Source of the DNA: Symbiodinium sp. CCMP2592
Lineage: Eukaryota; Sar; Dinophyceae; Suessiales; Symbiodiniaceae
Length of the DNA: 64,000 bases
Reading direction: 5' to 3'
NCBI GenBank assembly: GCA_905221615.1
Contig: CAJNDT010003813.1
Coordinates: 131,501 to 195,500 of the forward strand
The notes below the pieces were generated by a model. That model was given only the letters and a program-made list of their open reading frames with translations, was not told the origin of the DNA and did not search any database. Below, piece after piece: positions 45,689 to 56,183 of the stretch. The translations under genes and the position numbers were made by a program. Position 1 is the first letter of the stretch. Each line of letters starts with the position of its first letter.

Positions 45689-45964
45689 TCAATCCTCATC
45701 ACCTTCTCCATTTAATTCACCACGTTGTTGGGAATCAGCTGTGGACCTCCGTCTGACGTCGTCAAGGGTGGTACGCCTTATATCCGTCTCGTTGTACCAA
45801 TCCACTATGCACAGTGTGCAATAATGGACTTGGTGTCCCCATTTTGTTCTCATGCAAGGTTGATCGTGCATCTCACAATTGAACAAACAGCTTCCTCCAC
45901 AATCGCGATGACCACCGGGAGACAAAGAAGCTCCTGCTCGGTGTGGACAAAATCGGTTCCCCAT
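45689..45964 (-). CDS. small Cys/His-rich protein, second copy
   Basis: Counterpart of 26438-26713, no residue change seen. Confidence 0.5.
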   Translation of the reverse strand: MGNRFCPHRAGASLSPGGHRDCGGSCLFNCEMHDQPCMRTKWGHQVHYCTLCIVDWYNETDIRRTTLDDVRRRSTADSQQRGELNGEGDED

Positions 45965-46276
45965 TGCAATGGCCGAACCAGCAGCAGCAAGTAGCCCTAT
46001 TGCAAAGAAGCTTCACTGACTCACTTGACAAATAGTAATGCTGCGAATCAGCACAGACCGACAGGTGACAGTGTCCTATTTAACATTCTGAGAGCACTCA
46101 ACTGGTCTCCGATCAAGCATGGCACATCTTCCTGAAGAATTGTACACATCACAGACTTTTTGACAAACACGCACACACTCTCTCTGGAACTGTTCTCCTG
46201 GTCTGGTCCACACTGCGAAAGCAAGTGACTGAAAAGAAACATTGAAGTGTTTTGGAAACCTCTGCAAGGTCCAAGT

Positions 46277-46588
46277 TCATTCACTCAGATGAACATCAGA
46301 TTGAACTTCATCTCGTTGAGATGCTGTGTCACAGCTGACAATTGCTTCCAATTGTGTGACACGATTCCGTAAGGAAATAATGGCTTCATCAGTGCTTGTG
46401 ATGAACTCACTCAGCAATCGCCAAAATTGTGGGTTGTTGCCAAATTCAACAAAGCCCGGGCTATTCGATGACACAGCTGATGACTCAGACGCAGGAGATT
46501 CTGTCGCCACCTCCGCCAAGACCCGCAGAAGAGCGTCGGCACGCTCTGCTCTCCTCTCCAGAACCCTCTCCACTGAATGTTGCGACAT
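46277..46588 (-). CDS. small acidic helical protein, second copy
   Basis: Counterpart of 27030-27341. One Phe to Val change (R-N-R-V-T-Q). Confidence 0.5.
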   Translation of the reverse strand: MSQHSVERVLERRAERADALLRVLAEVATESPASESSAVSSNSPGFVEFGNNPQFWRLLSEFITSTDEAIISLRNRVTQLEAIVSCDTASQRDEVQSDVHLSE

Positions 46589-47129
46589 GCTGTGCTCACT
46601 AAATAGGACTGGCAATACGCTTGAAGCCACAAACCTGCAGAATGGTTCAATTCCACTCACATACCAAAGCATTACCGGCAGGTCAAGAAATTTGAACAGG
46701 AGACTATACACTGCATTATTTATTGGGACACAATGAATACCAATAAGCCAGACTTAATAATCATGCAGAACGGCCTCCCAAACTAACCCAAGGGCCGCCA
46801 CGGTGTGGGTTCCCACACTCATTGTGGAAGCACTGCCAGCAAGCACATTAGCTCATTGTCCTGCTCAGGTTGCACCCCCAACCTGTTGGCCACAGCAGTG
46901 CTGTGCTTATTAGCACAGGCCCTGGGTGCCCCACACCCGGCCAGCGGTGTGAAAGGGTGACTGGAGCGGGTGGTCACCCCTCTTGGTAGGGCCAGACTTC
47001 TGCTGCCGAGCTGCACGACTATTAACTCGAACACATCTGCAGACATGCACAATTTGCCGAACTACACTGTTCTGCCAATTCTGTTTTGCACACACAGACA
47101 TTCATCAGTGGCAGTGAAACCTTGTCAAT

Positions 47130-47537
47130 CTAAGGATTACTACGAACAATTCTCACAACATGACCTGTGGCATAGCTTGTCACCGGAAAGTAGTATGGCA
47201 GATGAATCTCACATTGTACAAGATGGAATGTGTCCGGCTTCAGCCACCTGTGGTGAATAGTCCAGAGCTCTGTTGCAATCTTGTACTTGACTCGGTCGAT
47301 CAAGTCAGTACTCGAAACCACCAAGTGACTCGAATATCCTTGGAAATTGTTCACCCAATCAGGATCCATAACAATATCCACCCGAAAGTTTTGTGCGGCA
47401 AAGGTCAGACCCGCTTCTGCAGCCTTTCGCTTTCGCTGTTTCAACATGGCTTCAGTCATGTCATGTGATACTTCGAAAACTATTGTGAAACTGCATTCTG
47501 AGCCTGACAGCTCCCAAGACAATTTGCCAACATGCAT
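47130..47537 (-). CDS. unknown 135-residue protein, second copy
   Basis: Counterpart of 27883-28290, with three missense changes and an intact frame. Confidence 0.6.
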   Translation of the reverse strand: MHVGKLSWELSGSECSFTIVFEVSHDMTEAMLKQRKRKAAEAGLTFAAQNFRVDIVMDPDWVNNFQGYSSHLVVSSTDLIDRVKYKIATELWTIHHRWLKPDTFHLVQCEIHLPYYFPVTSYATGHVVRIVRSNP

Positions 47538-48111
47538 CCGGGTTTGACAGTCTGAACTAGGCTTGGCTGCTTAGGACACGGCGAAGAAGAGCTTCTGGGT
47601 GTCCAGGTCGGAAGAAGCCTGCAGGACAATTGCACTCATTACCTTGAAGGAGAGCTGTGCCATTCCAGATGATGCTCTTTGCACTGACACTGTTTAGTCA
47701 GGCAAAGTCCCACTGGATGACTGCCCATACTGTTTCCTCTTGTGATGCTCTGATGGTTTTTGGAGCAATCTCAACAGCACCATCAGATTCTCTAGAGGAA
47801 CTGACAACATGTGAAACAAACCCAGACAGAGGTCCACACCGCCAATCTTGCAGGACTTGAATAGACTTAGACAGCAGATCAAATGCAATATATGAATCAA
47901 ACACAACAGTTGTGAGTTCTGGGCCCCGGCCAAGTGCTCTTCTCAAGCTGGTTCGCCTCAGACCACAGCAGGAGCTAAATGTTGCTGAAGTGTTTCCACA
48001 ATTGGGGAGTGTAACACAATTGAGTCAAGTCTTCTCAGCCAAGGCCAAGCAAAAACTGGGGGACTTCATTTCCAGACTTGTCAGTCCCAGTCAGTGAAAC
48101 TCAATTGTCGT

Positions 48112-49146
48112 TCAATTGTCATTGTTCACTTGCAGTCGTCTGGCTTCTTCCCGCCAGAGCCGCCATCCATCATCTAAATCTGTCTCATCCACACTGTCAC
48201 GATCTGTGTCAGGCTCTTCCTCCGGACGATGTGCACGTAGCTCTCTCTCAGCCGCACTGTCAGGATCTGATGCAGGCTCTTCCCGCGGTTCATCTGGAGG
48301 AAAAACACGCCGACCGCGCGTGCCAGGAATGTGCAGAATCTGATGGGTCGGGCGGGTCAGGGAAAAGTGCTCGTTCCGATGGAAATAGCTGCGACGACTT
48401 GCATGGATGATATATGAACCAAACTGTACCCCGTACTCCTGTGCTTCGTCCCACAGGTTGCTCTGGAGCACAACCCAGCTGTCGGCTCTTTCCAGCCCGC
48501 GAACATAATCGATATTCCTCTGAGAGTGAACGAATGTCCTGAGGCAGTGCCGCATCCACCTCCTGACCAGCTCCGGGTGATTCATGACCCAGCATCTGCG
48601 AGCACGACGGCAAGTTGTCCGAAAATTGCAAAGGCAGTCCACAGTGAGCAACTCGTGAGTCACATGAAGCCAATAGTAACCATCTTGCAAATTCACTAGA
48701 TGGTGTACCGACATTGCACCCTCTTGTTTGTTCATATCGTCATGGCGGTCAAGGCGGTTGATTCGCCATCGCACTGGTTGCCACGGATACTCGTGCCTCC
48801 AAAGAGGACGATTGACATCATAATGCAAAACATGATCGATCAATATGGGGCGTTCCTGTGGCAAAATTGGCGGATTGTTTGCCCTGAGTCGTCTCATGCG
48901 CTCCTCCTCCCAGCCGGACAAAACGTAACCATTGAGATTCGTCCTGTAAAAATGCCTGTTTCTTCTGTTCACTTGCAGTCTCTCCGGCGTGTCGGATCGG
49001 TTGGACTCGGACCACGGGGGGAGTGGGCTTCGAGGGCTGCTGGATCTGCTCCTGGAAAAGCGACGCCAATTGAAATTATCATAATTAAACGGCGGCGGCA
49101 ACGGCGGCTGCAAGGGCGAATTGCTCCGGCTACGGCCCCTTTGCAT
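48112..49146 (-). CDS. RS-rich 344-residue protein, second copy
   Basis: Counterpart of 28865-29899, complete. It is noticeably more diverged than the neighbours (about ten residue changes), with no frame break. Confidence 0.65.
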   Translation of the reverse strand: MQRGRSRSNSPLQPPLPPPFNYDNFNWRRFSRSRSSSPRSPLPPWSESNRSDTPERLQVNRRNRHFYRTNLNGYVLSGWEEERMRRLRANNPPILPQERPILIDHVLHYDVNRPLWRHEYPWQPVRWRINRLDRHDDMNKQEGAMSVHHLVNLQDGYYWLHVTHELLTVDCLCNFRTTCRRARRCWVMNHPELVRRWMRHCLRTFVHSQRNIDYVRGLERADSWVVLQSNLWDEAQEYGVQFGSYIIHASRRSYFHRNEHFSLTRPTHQILHIPGTRGRRVFPPDEPREEPASDPDSAAERELRAHRPEEEPDTDRDSVDETDLDDGWRLWREEARRLQVNNDN

Positions 49147-49513
49147 GATTCTGCTGTTTCCTTGAAACTGTCCAGCCCATTGTCACTGGAGCTATCCGCT
49201 GACTCAATCAACGATTGAGTTGCTACTGTTCAAGATCCTTCCTTGCTCCAGATGTAGAACCGTCCAGTTCTCAGCGCTTCACAATTGATCTGAGACACGA
49301 CAATTGTGACACAATTCATGGACATGCAATTCATTTCCACAAGCATCACTGGACAAAGGACAATTTCGGCAATAGCTCAGGTTTCCCACAGCTTTTTCCC
49401 CCAATCGAAACTTGCTGGAATCTTCTGGAACCTGCAATTGCAGCTAGTGATCTGCAAATGGCAGAATAATTACTAATTCAAATTTGTCCTGTGCGAATCA
49501 CATCGGTGAAACA

Positions 49514-49750
49514 TCAGTGCTTGACCGGCAACTGGCTTTTGCAGGTTGCAGATTCCTCTGACACACTGCCTTTGGACTCCGCCAAAACCACATCATCACA
49601 TTTGCAGTCGTGCGAGATCATCTCCAAGCGCTTGTAGTCCCATGCCGGCAGGTAGCTTTCAAAGTGGAACAGCATGCAGCTGAGGCACCTTTTTTCGTCC
49701 ACATAGCACTGAAGGGATTCCACATAGCCCTCCTTCTTGGGATTCGACAT
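49514..49750 (-). CDS. small Cys-rich protein, 78 residues
   Basis: ATG at 49750 (MSNPKKEGYVESLQCYVDEK), stop at 49514. The cysteines are at C-Y-V-D-E-K-R-C-L-S-C and H-D-C-K-C-D-D, a possible zinc site. It lies just right of the contig-overlap end, so only contig B shows it. I do not recognise the family. Confidence 0.5.
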   Translation of the reverse strand: MSNPKKEGYVESLQCYVDEKRCLSCMLFHFESYLPAWDYKRLEMISHDCKCDDVVLAESKGSVSEESATCKSQLPVKH

Positions 49751-49959
49751 GATCGTCAATCAAAATTTCAAACCAAATTGATCTTGGGGGACAATGGCTG
49801 CAGCTGAAGCAAGACAATTCTAACAGCAGGCAAACCATTCCAAGACTGGATGTAAGAGGCTTTCACTGAAGACTGAGGCGGCTGCATGGTGATGGTTCTC
49901 TTTGTCGCAAACAACCTGACAGAATTGAAGAATTGTTCATTTCTTGGCTTGGCTTTCAA

Positions 49960-50090
49960 CCGCAACATGTGCCATGCCAGTTGCCCACTCATGCACTGAC
50001 ACAGATTTGTCAGGCAAAGTTTCACTGGATGACTTTGCTGTGCCCATGACACTGTTTCCTTTTGCACTCTGATGGTTCATAGAGTTGTAC
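49960..50090. repeat. dispersed TLPD-GMAQ repeat, diverged copy
   Basis: It has TGCCATGCCA, CACTCATGCACTGACACAGA, GGCAAAGTTTCACTGGATGA and the TGTTTCCTTTTG tail. On the minus strand it reads S-S-S-E-T-L-P-D-K-S-V-S-V-H-E-W-A-T-G-M-A-H. Confidence 0.7.
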
Positions 50091-50296
50091 AGCACCATCA
50101 GGTTTTTATAAGGAATCTGCAAGTCAAGCAAACTCTCAATTAATTGTGTACAACACTGTCACTTCATTGTGCACGAAACTGTCATCACAATAAATCAATT
50201 GTGTGTTTTGAGTCACAGAGGCAGAGGTAGGCGCATTGTCAGTGTCAGTGACCTAATTGGCAAAAGGACTCGACACCGATTCGAGGAGTCAGAGTT

Positions 50297-51322
50297 TCAG
50301 GCCGGATCGTGCTCGTCCTCGGATTCAGAGGACTGTTCCAACAGCATGTGTAAGTATTCGTTCTCTGAGTCTGATGTTTCGTCACACACTTCATGTCTGT
50401 ACATTGGCTCATCATCACTCATTGCATGGGCTTCGTCTTCGTCCTCATCCTCTATATCCTCATTTTCGGGAACTTTGTCTTCCTCTGGGTCTTCATCCTC
50501 TAGATCCTCATCTGCTTTACAATGATAAGGGTCCAGTGACTCCTCAGACTCTGACGACAGCATCAGAACCTCGTCCAACTTCAGAGCCATTGCTTCCAAT
50601 TCTGCCCGCATTTTTTTGTTTGGGCAAGAGTTCTCAGGGGTCCAATCCCGAAAAGTAAGGAGCTCCTCCACGTTTGAGAACGGTTGTGTGTAGCCAGTGG
50701 CTCTCGAAAGCATGAAAACAGAGGAAAACCACCCATGCAAGAATCCGATCATCGTCAAATCTTGTGAAACTGGTGGCTCGGCACATTGTAGAAGCCACTG
50801 GATCTTCCTGTAATGCTTCCTGCAGATCTGATCCGCCTCCTTCTGCAACTTCTTCGAGGCTATAAATTCCGGAGACCATACCCAAAGAAGCCCCTCAACC
50901 AGGTCTCCAAGTTTCTCTTCGCCCCAAGGATAGGCTCTGCGAAATCCAGGCAGAAGCAACTCCAACGCCATTGTGTATAACGCATTCCCAGGATCATGCG
51001 GTTGCCCATTGTAGTACAGGCAGCCTCCGTGAGATATGTGTTTTCGAAATTGTGATGGGTAGTCAGCCAAGCCCTGGAACACACTCCGAAACCTGCGCTG
51101 AAGTTGGCCTGAATCTGCTCTCAAAAGATCAATCATCTGGGCCACAAATATTGTTGCCGACCGCACTTCACGTGGATCCACATACAGGTTCTCCAGGACA
51201 TTGCTACAGTCACGGCAACAATTGAAGTAGTGCCGAATTGGCGTTTCAGCTGATTTCTGGTACCACTGGGATTTCCTCCAGTATGAATGAGGCAGGCAAC
51301 GCTTGCAAAAAGGACACTCCAT
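50297..51322 (-). CDS. zinc-binding protein with acidic tail, 341 residues
   Basis: Intact frame from the ATG at 51322 to the stop at 50297. The N-terminus has C-P-F-C-K-R-C, then S-Q-W-Y, then F-N-C-C-R-D-C, a compact Cys cluster typical of a treble-clef or ribbon-like zinc site. I recall a similar C-x2-C...W-x-x-x-Q-W...C-C-x2-C arrangement in anonymous dinoflagellate proteins. The middle (residues about 60-250) is helical and globular, with aromatic residues (G-L-L-W-V-W-S-P-E-F). The last 100 residues are strongly Asp/Glu-rich with Ser (S-S-E-S-E-D-E-H-D-P-A). Nucleic-acid binding is plausible for the N-terminus and histone or protein interaction for the tail. Neither is shown. Confidence 0.65.
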   Translation of the reverse strand: MECPFCKRCLPHSYWRKSQWYQKSAETPIRHYFNCCRDCSNVLENLYVDPREVRSATIFVAQMIDLLRADSGQLQRRFRSVFQGLADYPSQFRKHISHGGCLYYNGQPHDPGNALYTMALELLLPGFRRAYPWGEEKLGDLVEGLLWVWSPEFIASKKLQKEADQICRKHYRKIQWLLQCAEPPVSQDLTMIGFLHGWFSSVFMLSRATGYTQPFSNVEELLTFRDWTPENSCPNKKMRAELEAMALKLDEVLMLSSESEESLDPYHCKADEDLEDEDPEEDKVPENEDIEDEDEDEAHAMSDDEPMYRHEVCDETSDSENEYLHMLLEQSSESEDEHDPA

Positions 51323-51419
51323 CGCCACCAGGAAAAGTCACATGCGAAAAAATGCTATTTGCGTTTGGCCTCAGCAGCCACCTCTCAATTCTAAAATGCT
51401 GCAATTGTGACAATTGAGA

Positions 51420-52170
51420 CTCAATTGTGAAAGTGTTCATCCAGTAGCATGGGAATCCAAAGTGTAACTACTGTTCGGAGCAGTTCTGAACTTTGACACC
51501 AACAGCTGCAAAAACATGAATCTATGACCAGACGACTGACTAACACAACATTTTCATCGACAACTCACCAGTGAGATCGATGTCACTGCCTCCTGCAACT
51601 CGAGGAACTCCAGCACCTGAGCACATTGGAAGCTGTATGATATGATATTATATTATGTGTTTCTGTGTGTGTGTGTGTGCTTGGGTGATAGCATGAATTA
51701 ACTTCAAACTGACTGACACGGAATTGTCAGAGTCTGTGTGAGTCGAGGAGAATGAACCAATCAGAAGAGCTGGAATCAGCTGAGTAGATTCACTCAACCA
51801 AATCACCAGCTGAGTATGGTACTTAGTGTACGAGCACCAGAAAGTGCCATGGATGAAAGCTCAACATCTCATTGGAGCTTTCAGCTCAGTCAGCCGGGCA
51901 GTCAGCTCACTTCAAGTCGGGTCGAACAGTTCCAGTGGCGGCCGCTCTGTCGAAGCGGATGGCGGGTGTGGCTGGGACATTTCGTTTCCTGTAGCCAGCA
52001 CAAGCTCACTACTTCACCACATTTGAGTTTAAGGACTTGCACTGTCCCCGAACAAGGACAAGTTGCCCACACATTGTCTCAGCCAGCTCGTACTCTGTTG
52101 TCTCTCACCATGGCGCATCAGCATGTTCATCCTTGGCACTACAGATATTGATTGATTCATGTGAGTCTGA
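51420..52170. other. spacer with a GT microsatellite
   Basis: No exon is supported. A GT/TG run (about 51660-51680) and several TCAGCTGAGT-like repeats at 51770-51905 are visible. Plus-strand open frames here lack protein character. Confidence 0.4.
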
Positions 52171-52173
52171 GTC

Positions 52174-53563
52174 TTAAAGGGATGTAATGGTGCACAATGA
52201 ACCAATGAACAGTTCAAGCGGCATGAGCTTGACCTGGCGCTGCAATGGGAAATCGTGATGGGTGGCCATGTGGAAGAACTTGTCCTTGAGATCCTCAGGG
52301 ATATAGTAGTCCTCCAAGATCTCCAGCCTCAACTGTTTCATATAAACAATACAACACTGTAAACTGCATGCAAATCCCTGCCAGGCTGCATCACAGGGTC
52401 TCTGTCGATGGTAGGGGCTACTTCTTCATCGGGCTCCTCTTCTTCCTCCTCTTCCGACTCCTGGTCGATTTGCTCCTGCTCAGCCTTGTAGGGCTCCGAC
52501 TTCTCAGGAAGACTCGGATTCCACGCTGTGAGGTCCGCCAGCGCACCGGCAGGTGCCAGTGGAACACTGTGCTCAAGTGTTGACATGAATTGAAGTTCCA
52601 CAAGTTTTGGCTGCAGCCTCTCCCACACAGCATTCGCCAAACTCGACACCATGTTCTCAATTGAAGATCGAGCTGAACTGTTGCTCGGCAGTGCAGCACC
52701 ACCACCTAGGAATGTCTGAAAGCATTCCCCAACAGCCATCTCACATGCCGTCATCATCGGAAGTGTTGGGTTTGCTGGCGCCGGCGGAGGAAAGGCAGGT
52801 TGAACTGGATGTGTTGCTGCCAGACGTGCATCCCTTGGATGTAACGGACGAGACTTGGGCGGATCTTTCGGTTCCGGCACACCCTCTGGAGAATCAACCT
52901 CAACCACTAGCGGCTTTGGCGGCTTTGCAGCCGGCTTTTTCGGCTTTGCAGGCATGGCTTTTCGTAAGAGGTGCTGGCTTTGTTTTTGCCGTTGCCCCTA
53001 CTTCTGCTGATGCCAATTTTTTTGCTGGCGGTCTTGCTTTTGGTGGTGCTCCTGCTTTTGGTCCTGCCCCTGGCTTGTCTGTTGATGCTGTTGCGCTGGC
53101 TTTTGTTTTTTTTGCTGGTGATGCTTTTGGATCATTGGTCCACTCTGGAGCGGGCACTGGTGGCCTGGCAAAAGCCGGAGTAGCAGAACTGGAGGATGCA
53201 GGATCACCACCCCCTCTTGTGGCGTCATCGACATCTGTCTCCGGGATCTCAAGCGGAGCAGTTCGTGCTCTTTTGGCATCTGGCAGCACCTCAAATGCTT
53301 TGCATTGAAGACGACACACACACACACACTCAATTGAGGATGTCAATTGTGACTGAAATGTTATTATTTATTCTTGAAGCTGAAGCGAAAATGTAGTGTT
53401 GCTCCCAGCTGCTGCTGCTGCAGCAGTTCCTCTTGACTTCGTCTTCTGATTTCGCTTCTGAAGCTTCTGAAATGTCCTGGAAGGTAGGTCCACGGGATGT
53501 TCCTGCTTGTCCTTGACCATTCTTGTTTTCAAGTTCCTGAGTCAAAGTGGTACGTGTTGGCAC
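52174..53563 (-). CDS. Ala/Pro/Lys-rich protein with acidic segment, several exons (model incomplete)
   Basis: Pieces in order on the minus strand are: 53563-53420 (T-Q-E-L-E-N-K-N-G-Q-G-Q-A), 53300-52900 (KRARTAPLEIPETDVDDATR, then Ala/Pro/Lys-rich), 52955-52380 (MPAKPKKPAAKPPKP, then M-V-S-S-L-A-N-A-V-W-E-R-L-Q-P-K-L, ending in a Glu run) and 52327-52174 (L-R-L-E-I-L-E-D-Y-Y-I-P-E-D-L-K-D-K-F-F, stop TAA). The second and third pieces are in different frames, so a short intron, a frameshift or a separate start lies between them. The Lys/Ala repeats resemble histone-H1-like tails. No family is recognised. Confidence 0.45.
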
Positions 53564-53569
53564 TACAGG

Positions 53570-54325
53570 GCAGACTGCAAATCAAATCAATGCGGAATTC
53601 GAGTCCAGGCACATCTGAATGGAAGCCCAATCATTCTGATTTGCAAATTGGTCGGTCCATGTGGTCCAAGCATTTTGCAATGCTGCCCCCCATTCATGCG
53701 ACGACCAACCAATGGACGGCAGGAGATGCTTCTGCTTCCTGATGCACACTTTGGCAGAACCATGGATTGCATTTAAATATTTACATATTACAACCTCAAA
53801 ACAACATTCGAAAATCTGAAGCTGCTCAGCGACACGTCATGGCCATTGGCGAAGTCGATAATGTGCTGTTGATCGGCAGCGATGGCTCTGTAATCTTCCT
53901 TTCTGTGCTTCTGGACTAAAGTGTCCAACCATGCGACGCATTCGATGCCACAGACCTGCACTGACAGCTGATATACTTACAAAAACTAGACAATTGAGTG
54001 TCACCTGGACCAATGAGTCAGTTCAGCACAGCGACTTGGAAGAGAGCCATGACCAACGCAATCATGGCACACGTCCTGTGCCATCCCGCCGAACAGCAGA
54101 TCCTGACAATTGAAGGACCACATAGGAGGGTTATAATTATCCTAGTCCCTGAACCTAAAAAAAACCTCCAAGACCTTCAGCATTCAAAGACTCGAGAAGC
54201 CTGAGCAACTTGTCGGGAAAATTGAGGATGAAGTGGAGCGTCTTGAGCGCTGCGGGATGACTATACACCTCGGTCATTAGGGTGAATTCTTATTAAAATT
54301 AAAATTAATTATTATACAACTCGAT
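53570..54325 (-). other. unresolved exon-bearing region
   Basis: At 54283-54180 the minus strand reads T-E-V-Y-S-H-P-A-A-L-K-T-L-H-F-I-L-N-F-P-D-K, which looks like a real exon (helical, low-bias). A second possible piece is at 54110-54030. I cannot fix junctions or decide whether they belong to the gene on the left or the right. Confidence 0.35.
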
Positions 54326-54904
54326 TCATGAAGCAACACCTGTTCGACCAGGCACCTGTTCCATGATATGCTGGTATAGGCCACATTCTCTGCCAAACCT
54401 TCCTCCTTGGGCCTCCCTTGGCTTCCATCCATGACTGTCACTGTCACTGCCCTCAATTGTCAATTGAGTGAAACTGAAATGAATGAAAAATGTACAAATG
54501 TCATGAAGCTTCGACACGTGCATTTGCACCTGCAAGCGAACCTCCCATTTGTTAGAAAAGTTACTTTCCTTGTCCAACCTCTCCAACAAGTCTGCCATCT
54601 GAGGTGATGGACGATTTCCATGGGCGGCAACCCCATAACCAACGATCACCACTCTCTTCGGCCAAACGTAGGTTTTGCCGCCCACCAAAACTGACCTCGA
54701 AGTGTTGGAGCAGAAAGCAGCTGTCGAAGAGCTCGGGTTGTCAATAGAGCTCACATCGTCATCAGTAGCATCAATAGCCGGTTCGTGGTCTCCACCGTCC
54801 CCAATCGTCCGAGTCGTCTTCTTCTTTTCCTTTGCCCCGCCCCAAGTCACCGGAACTTTTCGTTGAGGCGTCTGCGGCTTTCTTGCTGCCGTAGTTCCCG
54901 ACAT
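54326..54904 (-). CDS. basic protein, 192 residues (166 if a 78-nt intron is spliced)
   Basis: ATG at 54904 (MSGTTAARKPQTPQRKVPVT), TGA at 54326. A Lys-rich N-terminus is followed by an Asp/Ser linker and a possible globular part (L-V-G-G-K-T-Y-V-W-P-K-R-V-V-I-V-G-Y-G). Within it a GTGCAAATG...CAATTGAG stretch of 78 nt (about 54455-54532) is in frame with no stop but has donor and acceptor dinucleotides and CAATTG repeats like neighbouring introns. It may be an optionally spliced intron. This is the first gene from the right end of the element. Confidence 0.5.
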   Translation of the reverse strand: MSGTTAARKPQTPQRKVPVTWGGAKEKKKTTRTIGDGGDHEPAIDATDDDVSSIDNPSSSTAAFCSNTSRSVLVGGKTYVWPKRVVIVGYGVAAHGNRPSPQMADLLERLDKESNFSNKWEVRLQVQMHVSKLHDICTFFIHFSFTQLTIEGSDSDSHGWKPREAQGGRFGRECGLYQHIMEQVPGRTGVAS

Positions 54905-55324
54905 CGAATTGGCTGTATGCTATCCCCAAGCTTTGATTGTGCCTCGAATGAACACGGAATTGTAATGATGAAAGTTTAAGCGCCAAAAAAAAGGGCTGCA
55001 TCAATCTTTGCCAAAGTGCTCTCTAACGTTCTTGTTACAGGCTGACAGAATCCAGGCTTCTGGTTTCTGGATGCCGTCTCTTCCCCGTTTGAAAGCTCTC
55101 CTCAAATGTTGTTGCATTGAAACAATGACATGTCAGGTAGCAAATTATTCTCAATTGGAAATTGTCTGAAATGTACTGCAGGTGTCACAAGATCAACAGC
55201 CTTTCTCGGGCAGAGCAAATAGAGCAAGTAGATTGCTTGCTGTGCTTTCCGGAGATCCTGGCCCTGCTCCTCGAGACACAATTCCTCAGGGAGATGCTGG
55301 AGGGCCACACTCGACATAGCACAA
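54905..55324. other. no gene recognised
   Basis: Probable 5' region of the first gene. An open minus-strand frame at 55317-55102 (MSSVALQHLPEELCLEEQGQ) reads like protein and could be a small exon. It starts just left of the 206-bp repeat. Confidence 0.35.
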
Positions 55325-55735
55325 CTTGAGCCAGAACTGCAGCATTAGGTTACAAGGGGCTCACAATCAATCACCAAGCAAGCTGACACACACACACACA
55401 CACACACTCACTGAGCCTTCCGCGCAAATATCACTCACATGCCTTCTGAAACGACTTCACCTGGCAAAATGCAAATTTCATGCCAGCCCTGCCCCCCCCC
55501 CGGCTCTGTCAAAACATGCCAGGCAGACCACTTGAGCCAGAACTGCAGCATTAGGTTACAAGGGGCTCACAATCAATCACCAAGCAAGCTGACACACACA
55601 CACACACACACACTCACTGAGCCTTCCGCGCAAATATCACTCACATGCCTTCTGAAACGACTTCACCTGGCAAAATGCAAATTTCATGCCAGCCCTGCCC
55701 CCCCCCCGGCTCTGTCAAAACATGCCAGGCAGACC
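55325..55735. repeat. tandem duplication, two 206-bp units
   Basis: Both units start CTTGAGCCAGAACTGCAGCA and include a CA microsatellite and a C-run (CCCTGCCCCCCCCCGG). They are nearly identical, so the duplication is recent or recently homogenised. Confidence 0.9.
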
Positions 55736-55736
55736 T

Positions 55737-56180
55737 TGCCATTGATGCTACCACAATAGTTATACTACCGCAAATCATGCTACCACAATTAGCGCTACCA
55801 CAATTGTTACTACCACAATTGACAAGTTGATGCTACCAGAACTGATGCTACCAGAATTGATGCCACTGCAAAATCGAATCAACCAAGCCAAGCAATGCCA
55901 TGCTGACTACCACAGTTGCTGCTACCAGAACTGATGGTATCAGAATTGATGCCACCGCAAAATCGAATCAGATGCCACCGCAACAATCGAAGCAATCAAG
56001 CCATGCAATGCCATGCTGACTACCACCATTGACATTGATTGATGCTACCAGAATTGATGCCACTGCAGCATCGAATCAACCAAGCCAAGCAATGCCATGC
56101 TGACTACCACAATTGATTGATGCTACCAGAATTGATGCCACTGCAGAATCGAATCAACCAAGCCAAGCAATGCCATGCCG
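55737..56180. repeat. interspersed GATGCTACCA(C/G)AATT units
   Basis: Short units CTACCACAATT and GATGCTACCAGAATTGATGC recur at irregular spacing. A 60-70 bp block with AATCGAATCAACCAAGCCAA and GCAATGCCATGCTGACTACC repeats four times. Confidence 0.85.
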
Positions 56181-56183
56181 ACA

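Larger units (their letters stand above)
30320..49465. repeat. contig-end overlap, copy 2 (contig B)
   Basis: A 19,146-bp counterpart of 11098-30219, starting at the first base after the gap and continuing past the point where contig A ends. Differences from copy 1 include a 2-bp deletion at 39230, an extra 20 bp near 43447 and rearranged monomers in the 205-bp array. Confidence 0.9.
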
